NCBI GenBank assembly: GCA_964618405.1
Contig: CAZUAY010000093.1
Location: 1-13,186, forward strand
From: JBBQIY01 sp964618405
Lineage (GTDB): Bacteria > Verrucomicrobiota > Kiritimatiellia > RFP12 > UBA3636
Direction: 5' to 3'
DNA length: 13,186 bases
Part shown: positions 1 to 5,256 of the stretch, in pieces
Numbering within the stretch: position 1 is the first letter of the stretch
How the letters are laid out: every line of letters starts with the position of its first letter
Made by a program: the position numbers and the translations under genes
The notes under the pieces: generated by a model
What the model saw: the letters and a program-made list of their open reading frames with translations, nothing else
Databases searched by the model: none
What the model was told of the DNA's origin: nothing

Positions 1-47
1 ATGTTTTCGTCCCGTGTTGCTGGTGTTGAGGGCTGTCGTTGCTACGC

Positions 48-797
48 TTACTGGCCCATGAAGCGGAGGAGGGCGTCGAGTATGGTCGCGGGGTGTGGAG
101 GGCACCCAGGAATGTAGAGGTCGGGCTTGAGTATGGTTTCGAGACCAGCCGAGGTGGTGGGGCTTAGGGCATAGATGCCGCCCGATATCGCGCAGGCACC
201 GCAGGCGATAACCCAGGAGGGTTTTGCTATGGCGGCATGGGTTTTCTGGAGTGCCAGTTTCATGTTGTCGGTGATGGGCCCCGTTACGAAGACGACATCC
301 GCATGGCGGGGGGAGGCAACGACTTGGATGCCGAAGCGTCCGAGATCCCAGACGAGCGTGTTGAGCACGTTGAAGTCGAGCTCGCATGCGGCGCATCCAC
401 CGGCGGAGACTTGGCGAATTTTGAACGATTTGCCACACAGTTTTTTGAACTCGGGGTCGGGTGTGCCTTCGGGAAGGGAAGGTGAATTGCAGGTGACGAT
501 GAGCGCTTCACGTGTAAATGCGGCGAGGCGGTGCTGGCGCGAGAAGGTGATGCGTGGGCAGACTTCGGCGCATTTCCCGCAGAAGATGCATTTGCCCGTG
601 TCGATGGCGGGCTTATGGTCGATCGTCAGAACGGCGCCCACGGGGCAGACTGCAGACGCTGCCACGGCATCGGCGGCGGTAGCGTCGGGAGAGATGACGG
701 GACGGCCGAGAAAGTGTTCGGGGAGGGTAGGGTCAGTTTTCGGGAATTTGCCTGTTCGGTACCCTTGAATTAGGCGGGCTTTGAGTGCTTTAAACAT
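48..797 (-). CDS. Ferredoxin-[NiFe] hydrogenase small subunit (group 4, HycG/NuoB-like)
   Basis: This 249-residue protein is probably the electron-transferring small subunit of a membrane-bound group 4 [NiFe] hydrogenase (Hyc/Hyf/Ech type, related to NuoB of complex I). The N-terminal third is ferredoxin-like: CIFCGKCAEVCP gives C70, C73, C76 and C80, and an isolated CPVGAV gives C51. Residues 130-249 are the 20-kDa subunit domain: C135 and C138 in GGCAACELD, C202 in GACAISGG and C232 in PGCPPHP are the expected proximal-cluster ligands. Related proteins of about 250-270 residues normally carry two full [4Fe-4S] motifs; the first three cysteines of motif 1 are missing here. The TAA stop is at 48-50. 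No strong Shine-Dalgarno precedes the ATG, so the start is less certain than the frame. The gene is cut off upstream by repeat DNA; partner subunits, if linked, would lie beyond position 1. Confidence 0.85.
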   Translation of the reverse strand: MFKALKARLIQGYRTGKFPKTDPTLPEHFLGRPVISPDATAADAVAASAVCPVGAVLTIDHKPAIDTGKCIFCGKCAEVCPRITFSRQHRLAAFTREALIVTCNSPSLPEGTPDPEFKKLCGKSFKIRQVSAGGCAACELDFNVLNTLVWDLGRFGIQVVASPRHADVVFVTGPITDNMKLALQKTHAAIAKPSWVIACGACAISGGIYALSPTTSAGLETILKPDLYIPGCPPHPATILDALLRFMGQ

Positions 798-1167
798 TGA
801 AGAGAAGTGGTGAGTTGCGAGATTTAAAACTTTGTCGTTAGCTTTGTCGTTAAGAGAAGTCGCTAGTGGCTAGTCGCTAGTCGCTAGTGAAAAATTTTGT
901 CGTGAACTTTGTGGAGGTGGTGGAAGAGAGGGCTTGGGGAAAGGGAGTAGGGAGTAGGGCGTAGGGCGTAGTTTCCGCTGGGGGCACCCCAGACCCCGTT
1001 AAAAAAACTTTGTCGTTAGCTTTGTCGTTAACTTTGTCGAGGTGGTGGAAGAGAGAGTAGGAGAAGAGAGGTTTGAGGTTTTAGGCTTTAGGCCCTAGCT
1101 GCTTCGCACGCGAATTGGCTAATACCTAGGGCCTAATACCTAAGGCCTAACACCTAGGGCCTAAAAC
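798..1167. repeat. Intergenic repeat mosaic
   Basis: This 370-bp spacer holds no gene and is almost wholly short repeats. A heptamer array of AGTCGCT/AGTGGCT units lies at 858-888. Twelve-base units of the type GCTTTGTCGTTA occur at 829-852 and again at 1007-1040, each followed by a GGAGGTGGTGGAAGAGAG-like tract (about 912-929 and 1040-1055), so a block has been duplicated. GGGAGTAG/GGGCGTAG units at 943-970 lead into the GTTTCCGCTGGGG module at 971-992. An inverted TTTAGGCCCTAG copy at 1087-1098 faces the 14-bp tandem array that begins at 1124. I see no convincing promoter for the minus-strand hydrogenase subunit. Confidence 0.85.
943..996. repeat. GTTTCCGCTGGGG hairpin module, copy 1
   Basis: The module consists of short GAGTAGG/GCGTAGG units followed by GTTTCCGCTGGGG and CCCCAGACCCC. 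CTGGGG at 978-983 pairs with CCCCAG at 987-992 across a 3-base loop. Related copies occur at 4529-4568, 11139-11171, 13075-13131 and 13132-13186. Its placement in spacers only and its fixed order relative to the heptamer arrays point to a dispersed repeat, not a gene-specific site. Confidence 0.75.
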
Positions 1168-1188
1168 CTAGGGCCTAATACCTAGGCC
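1124..1188. repeat. 14-bp tandem array (ACCTAGGGCCTAAT)
   Basis: There are four complete 14-base units, starting at 1124, 1138, 1152 and 1166, and a partial fifth to 1188. The consensus is ACCTAGGGCCTAAT with one or two changes per unit. The array overlaps the 3' end of the minus-strand Wzy_C gene: units 4 and 5 encode its last residues (GLGIRP) and its TAG stop at 1168-1170. An inverted partial copy lies at 1087-1098. Confidence 0.9.
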
Positions 1189-2505
1189 TTTTTGTCTGGG
1201 AACAAAGGAGGCGAGAGCCATGGAGAGTGCGTAGAGGAGAACTACTTCGGCATCGGCGAGATTGTATTCGATGAAACCGTAGAGAATGAGTGAGGAGAGC
1301 ATGGCGAGAGGCACAAACCGAACGACGGAAGTTGATGTGGATTTTCGGAGGCTGACGAGGGCCGTTGCGAGCGCGGTGATCATCCAGAAGGCGTAGGCAG
1401 CGGCTCCTAACCAACCGAAGTCGACGAACGATTGGAGGGGCGTGGAGTGCACATGGTTCTGGCGCTGCTCCACGCGAGGTGCGTGCTGGCGCATCTTCTC
1501 GTTGGTCAAGGCGCGGAAGCCGATGCCCCAGGGATGCTCTTCGTGCAGCTTCGGGACGATCTGCGTCCACATGGTCATACGGCCGCCCTTGCTTGCGGAG
1601 AATTCTTGCGGCAGTTCGGAGAAGCGCATCCGTGTGGCAGGGTGTGCGACGGCGATGAGGATGACCACGGCGAGCGCGGCGATAGCTTTTGCTCCGATGA
1701 TGCGCAGGAGAATGCCGAACGAGACGAGGACGCCGAACATCAGTGGGCCGCGTTTGAAGGTCATGGTGAGGCCGATGAACGTGATCGTTAAGACGATCGT
1801 GCTGAGGATGCGGCTGCGTCTGTTTGCGTGGGTCTTGAAGGCGTCGATACAGAGGCAGAGAGCGGCGGGGAGGGCAACCATTAGCCTCTGGGCGTCTTGC
1901 ATCGTCCCGAGCTTGATCAGAGAAGCAAGGTAGGTCTTGGCTCGGTAGCCTTTGTAGATCCACTTTTTGATCTGGTCAGTCAGGCCCAGTGCTTGAGTAA
2001 ACGAGAGGAGCTGATGTTGTGCGGTTGAGAGATTCCCAGCGGCCGCTTGCCGATTGGTGGGCATGGAGACCTGAACCCAAGCCGCGATCGGATTGATGAA
2101 GATGACGAAAAGTCCCGTCACGGCGCATCCCAGTACGAGTGCTTTCAGGGTGGTGAGCATCCGTTCTTGAGAGTCGATCTGGACAACGGCAAGGGGTAGC
2201 AGACAATACCAGAGTAGCTTGGTCGTCTTGGCAATGCCTTTCTGGGGCACGAGGAGTTCATCCGCGTTGACTGCTGCTAAGATTCCGGTGACAACAACTG
2301 CTAGCACGAGATAAGTCAACCAGCCGATGCACGGGGGCGTTAGGCGGAAGCACGGCCGACGTTCTGGAGCTTTGCGCAGGAGCGTGAGCACGAGGCATAC
2401 GACCAGCAAAAATCGCGACACCGGCATGGAGAAGCCTGTCGCGAAAATCGCACCGATGAATGCGGCCCAGCTTGGATCCTGCTTGAAGGTTTCGGGGATT
2501 TTCAT
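1168..2505 (-). CDS. O-antigen ligase/polymerase-like membrane protein (Wzy_C family)
   Basis: This 445-residue polytopic membrane protein probably polymerises or ligates lipid-linked polysaccharide repeat units on the outer face of the inner membrane. About 11 hydrophobic segments are visible. The family signature appears as TMTFKRGP (residues 248-254) after a central helix and, in the large periplasmic loop, WGIGF (326-330) and HVHSTPLQSFVDFGWLG (351-367), the usual H-x-H...(D/E)-x-G pattern. The reading frame is open for 51 more codons upstream, but those overlap the preceding gene. The ATG at 2505 starts 5 bp after that gene's stop, which suggests translational coupling. The C-terminus (GLGIRP) and stop come from a 14-bp tandem repeat, so the native end may have been replaced. 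The exact substrate cannot be told; Wzy polymerase and WaaL-type ligase are both possible. Confidence 0.8.
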   Translation of the reverse strand: MKIPETFKQDPSWAAFIGAIFATGFSMPVSRFLLVVCLVLTLLRKAPERRPCFRLTPPCIGWLTYLVLAVVVTGILAAVNADELLVPQKGIAKTTKLLWYCLLPLAVVQIDSQERMLTTLKALVLGCAVTGLFVIFINPIAAWVQVSMPTNRQAAAGNLSTAQHQLLSFTQALGLTDQIKKWIYKGYRAKTYLASLIKLGTMQDAQRLMVALPAALCLCIDAFKTHANRRSRILSTIVLTITFIGLTMTFKRGPLMFGVLVSFGILLRIIGAKAIAALAVVILIAVAHPATRMRFSELPQEFSASKGGRMTMWTQIVPKLHEEHPWGIGFRALTNEKMRQHAPRVEQRQNHVHSTPLQSFVDFGWLGAAAYAFWMITALATALVSLRKSTSTSVVRFVPLAMLSSLILYGFIEYNLADAEVVLLYALSMALASFVPRQKGLGIRP

Positions 2506-2510
2506 GGCGA

Positions 2511-3332
2511 CTACCAATACTGCCAGCTTCCTGTGGCGATCACGTAGATGCCGAGGACAAGGTTGGTTGTGACGTGTGCGATCGAGACGGCCCAGATATC
2601 TCGGGTGCGAATATAAAAGAGACCATAAACAAGACCGGTGATTAAGCCGACAGCCCATTCGGTGTGTTCTAGCCCGAAGAAAACTGCGACGATCAGAAAG
2701 GTGACAGGATGGAATTCACCAATATCAATATCCAGAAAGTCTGGTGTCCGAACCGTCCGGATTAAGTAGCCACGCCAGAAGAACTCTTCGATGACGGCAA
2801 TGACGACTGCAGAGCCTGCGAGGCGGGCGAGCGTGAGACCCCACCCGCATACGGCGGGGGTATACGGTGTTGCGTCTACAACTTCTCGCATACTACCGAA
2901 TGGCATGACACACCATTTTTCGTAGGCGGTCGCCATGCCCGGCAGGAGGTTTTTGAAGACTTCCGTTTCGAAACCAACCCACAGGACAAAGATCGCTGCA
3001 CCAATACCGATGGCGGGCAGAATATTCTTTTTTTGAAGTCGGGCATAGAATTTCCATGGACGCAAGAACAAGAGCACGACGAGGCACAGAATGGAGCGGA
3101 CGGCGTAGAGGGAGGCATCAGAGATGAGATTCAGCGAGTCAATGTCCTCGGATGCGCTTGACGGGTTCAAGTGCATCATGGATGCGATCAGCATGATGCC
3201 GATCCAGAGGAAGAACGGGACTGCATGGTCTGCAGCCGCGCGATTCATCTTCTTGGCTTTTGGACTGTTCTTCGGTGCCGGTTCGGTCGTGATGGGCGGT
3301 GAGTTTTCTGGTGTGCTCATTGAGTGGCTCAT
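2511..3332 (-). CDS. CPBP intramembrane protease, PEP-CTERM/exosortase-associated type
   Basis: This is a glutamic-type intramembrane protease of the CPBP (Abi/CAAX-like) family. From the ATG at 3332 it has 273 residues. All three conserved motifs are intact: EEFFWR (E182, E183, R187), FFGLEH (H223) and HVTTN (H253, N257), set in roughly seven hydrophobic segments after a charged, proline-rich N-terminus. The end, LGIYVIATGSWQYW, resembles the 'CAAX prenyl protease-related' subfamily found with exosortase and exopolysaccharide genes (assignment from memory). It is followed after 5 bp by a Wzy_C-family gene, which fits that setting. The start is uncertain: a TTG at 3359 would add nine residues and another ATG at 3320 would remove four; none has a clear ribosome binding site. 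A repeat element begins about 28-40 bp upstream and may have altered its promoter. Confidence 0.85.
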   Translation of the reverse strand: MSHSMSTPENSPPITTEPAPKNSPKAKKMNRAAADHAVPFFLWIGIMLIASMMHLNPSSASEDIDSLNLISDASLYAVRSILCLVVLLFLRPWKFYARLQKKNILPAIGIGAAIFVLWVGFETEVFKNLLPGMATAYEKWCVMPFGSMREVVDATPYTPAVCGWGLTLARLAGSAVVIAVIEEFFWRGYLIRTVRTPDFLDIDIGEFHPVTFLIVAVFFGLEHTEWAVGLITGLVYGLFYIRTRDIWAVSIAHVTTNLVLGIYVIATGSWQYW

Positions 3333-3359
3333 CTTAACATAATGGGGATTTGTCTTCAA

Positions 3360-3371
3360 TATGGGTTTTTC
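3360..3371. repeat. Left 12-bp direct repeat (possible target-site duplication)
   Basis: TATGGGTTTTTC here is repeated exactly, in the same orientation, at 3801-3812. The two copies bracket the repeat element between the CPBP and deaminase genes. Confidence 0.65.
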
Positions 3372-3411
3372 GTAATCGGTCAGGCACAGGGGGCTGTGCC
3401 TGACCGATTAC
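3372..3411. repeat. 40-bp perfect hairpin H1, copy 1
   Basis: GTAATCGGTCAGGCACAG (3372-3389) is followed by a GGGG loop and its exact complement (3394-3411): an 18-bp stem without mismatch. An identical 40-bp copy lies at 13004-13043, and both are followed directly by a heptamer array. No T-run follows, so it does not look like an intrinsic terminator. Confidence 0.9.
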
Positions 3412-3557
3412 AGTCGCTAGTTGCTAGTGGCTAGTCGCTAGTATTACGGAATGCTCCTGCGAAAGAGCCGACAGGGTTCCACCCAGATAGGCATTGTCAC
3501 GACTCGCGACTCACGACTGTAATCGGGCAGTCAACGGGGGGACCCCCGTCACTGACC

Positions 3558-3788
3558 GGGCGCATCCCCGTTCCGTTGACTCGCATAGGCGATGGGTTTG
3601 CAAGCCGAAGACATACGCCGCCGACAGACATGCGAAAAGCGGTGCCGCCCTTCGGTTGTCACCGCACTCCAAGATGGCCGATTTTGGAGTGCGGCGGCAA
3701 GCGGTATTCCGCGCGACGCCGCTTTCGAGTAAACGGGGTGCCTCTGAGCAAATCCAAACGGACAGGTCAACGGAACGAGGATGCGCCC
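3558..3788. mobile_element. Nested MITE-like element with 23-bp terminal inverted repeats
   Basis: This 231-bp element has inverted ends of 23 bp (3558-3580 and 3766-3788, beginning GGGCGCATCC) that match at 22 of 23 positions. It is flanked immediately by the 9-bp direct repeat TCACTGACC at 3549-3557 and 3789-3797, the classical sign of a target duplication. It interrupts hairpin H2 of the surrounding element. The inside is rich in hairpins: CCGCACTCCAA / TTTGGAGTGCGG near 3661-3694 and a GCGGCG / CGCCGC pair just after it. Open frames crossing it on both strands (for example 3494-3859 plus and 3511-3792 minus) lack recognisable domains and are taken as repeat by-products. Confidence 0.75.
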
Positions 3789-3800
3789 TCACTGACCGAT

Positions 3801-3812
3801 TATGGGTTTTTC
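3801..3812. repeat. Right 12-bp direct repeat (possible target-site duplication)
   Basis: TATGGGTTTTTC, identical to 3360-3371. Downstream, 3813-3908 is the remaining leader of the deaminase gene. A TATACT at 3839-3844 could be a -10 box, but I find no good -35 partner. Confidence 0.65.
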
Positions 3813-3908
3813 TTATGGTTTTCTTGATCCGAGTGAACTATACTCTTCGTTGTTCATGAAGAGCAGTGCGGCGATGATATTCGGTTCGCCGTTTCGGAGG
3901 AGAAAAAA

Positions 3909-4502
3909 ATGAGTTGGTGGAAGAAAAGCGTTAGCGATGGATTTGATACTCTTTCATTTAAAATGCCCCAATGGCTTATTGAATGGGAGCGAACGTTGCC
4001 GCGAAAAATTGTCGGCGACGAAGCGGCGATGCGCGTTGCCGTATGGGCTGCAGCATTGAATGTGGAGAATGGAACGGGCGGTCCTTTTGGGGCTGTGCTT
4101 GTGGAGTCAGAAACGGGTGCATTGCTTTCGGTGGGGGCTAACCTCGTGGTTTCGGCTCAGTCTTCGATGTTGCATGCCGAAGTCGTCGCCATCATGCGGG
4201 CACAGCAGGTTATGAAATCTCACAGTGTGGGCGGCGCGCAGGCGACCGCAGCAACGCTTTATACCAGCGCGGAACCCTGTGCGATGTGCATGGGGTCGAT
4301 TCCGTGGAGCGGTATTCGCCGCGTCGTCTGCGGGGCTTCCGATGCTGATGTGCGCGCGATCGGATTTGATGAAGGCGACAAACCCTCGAACTGGATTGCG
4401 GCCTACGAGAAGCGGGGCATTGCGGTCACCATCGACGTTTTGCGAGATGAGGCTTCGAAAGTGCTACGGAATTATAAAGAAAACGGTGGTGCAATTTACT
4501 AG
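3909..4502 (+). CDS. Nucleoside/guanine deaminase-like zinc hydrolase (CDA fold)
   Basis: This 197-residue protein belongs to the cytidine-deaminase-like superfamily and hydrolytically removes an amino group from a purine or nucleoside base. The zinc site is complete: H89 and the proton-shuttling E91 in LHAEVVAI, and C124 and C127 in EPCAMCMGS. GGPFGAVLV (57-65) is the usual substrate loop, and the C-terminal NYKENGGAIY resembles guanine-deaminase-type enzymes more than TadA. The first 35 or so residues form an extension rich in W and K, of unknown role. The start is well set: GGAGG at 3896-3900 sits eight bases before the ATG. The true substrate (guanine, adenosine or another) cannot be told from sequence. 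It lies downstream of the repeat element and is followed by a repeat patch, so an operon with the next gene is doubtful. Confidence 0.85.
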   Translation: MSWWKKSVSDGFDTLSFKMPQWLIEWERTLPRKIVGDEAAMRVAVWAAALNVENGTGGPFGAVLVESETGALLSVGANLVVSAQSSMLHAEVVAIMRAQQVMKSHSVGGAQATAATLYTSAEPCAMCMGSIPWSGIRRVVCGASDADVRAIGFDEGDKPSNWIAAYEKRGIAVTIDVLRDEASKVLRNYKENGGAIY

Positions 4503-4570
4503 AGAAGTCGCGAGTTGCGAGTTGCGAGAGAGAGGTGCGGAGTTTCCGCTGGGGGACATCCCAGACCCGT
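4503..4570. repeat. Heptamer array plus GTTTCCGCTGGGG module, copy 2
   Basis: AGTCGCG, AGTTGCG, AGTTGCG (4506-4526) are followed by GTGCGGAGTTTCCGCTGGGGG. GCGGA (4537-4541) pairs with TCCGC (4545-4549), and CTGGG (4549-4553) with CCCAG (4560-4564). It begins directly after the deaminase stop. The rest of the gap to 4707 holds a weak GTGGCA/TGCCAC inverted pair (4632-4637, 4650-4655), a CCACAAAGAACACC tract, and the lipoprotein's ribosome binding site. Confidence 0.8.
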
Positions 4571-4707
4571 TTATTCTGGTTGAAAATTACGCGCGACGGG
4601 TGGCGAGAAAAGCGTCAATCAGGTCAAAAAAGTGGCAGGGCGTGGACTTTGCCACAAAGAACACCACAAAAAAGTAAAACGATTTTAGTTTCACAAAGGA
4701 GATAAAA

Positions 4708-5232
4708 ATGAAAAAAACAAAACGTTCGGTGCTAGCAGTTGCTTGTTTTGCAGTCTGGTTTGCGGGCTGTAACTACGAGAGTCCTCTCGTCGTTGAGAGT
4801 TCTGTTTCGGTGGATCCAGAGCTTCTTGGCACGTGGGAGACGATTCCTGACGCCACAAAACCATCCGAGGATACCTACGAGGCACTGATCCTCAAGTTCT
4901 CGCAAAACGAGTATTCGATTCAATATCCCAGACAGGAAAAGGATAGCTTATATTTCCGAAGTTATCCCATCAAGGTCGACGGCAAAGCGTATCTTCAGAT
5001 CCAGCTCATTGGCTCGGAGGCTGGTCCAGTGAAAGAGACGGATCGAAAATACGATGTGTTGTCCTACAAGGTTTCTGGCGACTTGCTCCAAATCTCTATG
5101 CTCAATACCAAGATCGTTCCTAAGACGATCACCGATACTCAAGGGCTTCTGAAAGCATTCCAAGACAATCAAAACAATCCAGAACTTTTCGTGAACTCCG
5201 TGAAATTCCGGAAGCTTGCTGCAAGCAAGTAG
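4708..5232 (+). CDS. Small lipoprotein, function unknown
   Basis: This 174-residue protein begins with a typical lipoprotein signal: KKTKR, a hydrophobic stretch SVLAVACFAVWF, and the lipobox FAGC with the acylated cysteine at C21. The mature part would be about 154 residues attached to a membrane, with a tether-like segment (22-36) before LLGTWE (39-44). The LGTWE start and the alternating strand-like pattern after it recall small lipocalin-like beta-barrel proteins, but this is only a resemblance. No catalytic motif is visible. AAAGGAG at 4695-4701 precedes the ATG at good spacing. It converges with the glycosidase-like gene, with 24 bp between the stops, and a GCTTGC-T-GCAAGC inverted repeat overlaps its 3' end (5214-5226). 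Confidence 0.8.
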   Translation: MKKTKRSVLAVACFAVWFAGCNYESPLVVESSVSVDPELLGTWETIPDATKPSEDTYEALILKFSQNEYSIQYPRQEKDSLYFRSYPIKVDGKAYLQIQLIGSEAGPVKETDRKYDVLSYKVSGDLLQISMLNTKIVPKTITDTQGLLKAFQDNQNNPELFVNSVKFRKLAASK

Positions 5233-5256
5233 CAATTTCTTCGGTTTTTGCGATCG

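Larger units (their letters stand above)
3372..3802. mobile_element. Composite non-coding repeat element flanked by a 12-bp direct repeat
   Basis: The ends are inverted: TAATCGGTCAG at 3373-3383 and CTGACCGATTA at 3792-3802. In order, the element has hairpin H1 (3372-3411); a direct heptamer array of AGTCGCT/AGTTGCT/AGTGGCT (3412-3442); a unique core (3443-3497); an inverted heptamer array of three units (3498-3518, AGTCGTG/AGTCGCG on the minus strand); and a second hairpin-like module H2. The left arm of H2 starts at 3519-3549 (TAATCGGGCAGT, then ACGGGGG/CCCCCGT) and its right arm is 3789-3802, because a second element has split it. The element is therefore roughly mirror-symmetric. It encodes no recognisable protein, so any movement would need a transposase supplied elsewhere. 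The TA of the right end is shared with the direct repeat, so the exact boundary is uncertain by about 2 bp. Confidence 0.65.

Noticed and set aside
175..768. 197-codon plus-strand frame
   Set aside because: Antisense to the hydrogenase small subunit with its conserved cysteine motifs.
1124..1188. CRISPR array
   Set aside because: The 14-bp units are directly adjacent with no spacers and no cas genes are present.
1175..1963. 262-codon minus-strand frame
   Set aside because: It overlaps the Wzy_C gene in another frame and is rich in Arg, His, Pro and Ser, typical of a shifted reading of a real gene.
2506..2658. 51-codon upstream extension of the first Wzy_C frame
   Set aside because: It overlaps the end of the CPBP gene and reads as Arg/His-rich non-family sequence; the ATG at 2505 follows the stop by 5 bp.
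3494..3859. Open frames on both strands across the nested element (also 3511-3792 minus and 3576-3827 plus)
   Set aside because: They lie wholly or mostly in repeat DNA, start and stop across element borders, and show no domain; low-complexity by-products.
5214..5226. Intrinsic terminator after the lipoprotein gene
   Set aside because: The GCTTGC/GCAAGC stem is only 6 bp, overlaps the coding end and lacks an immediate T-run.
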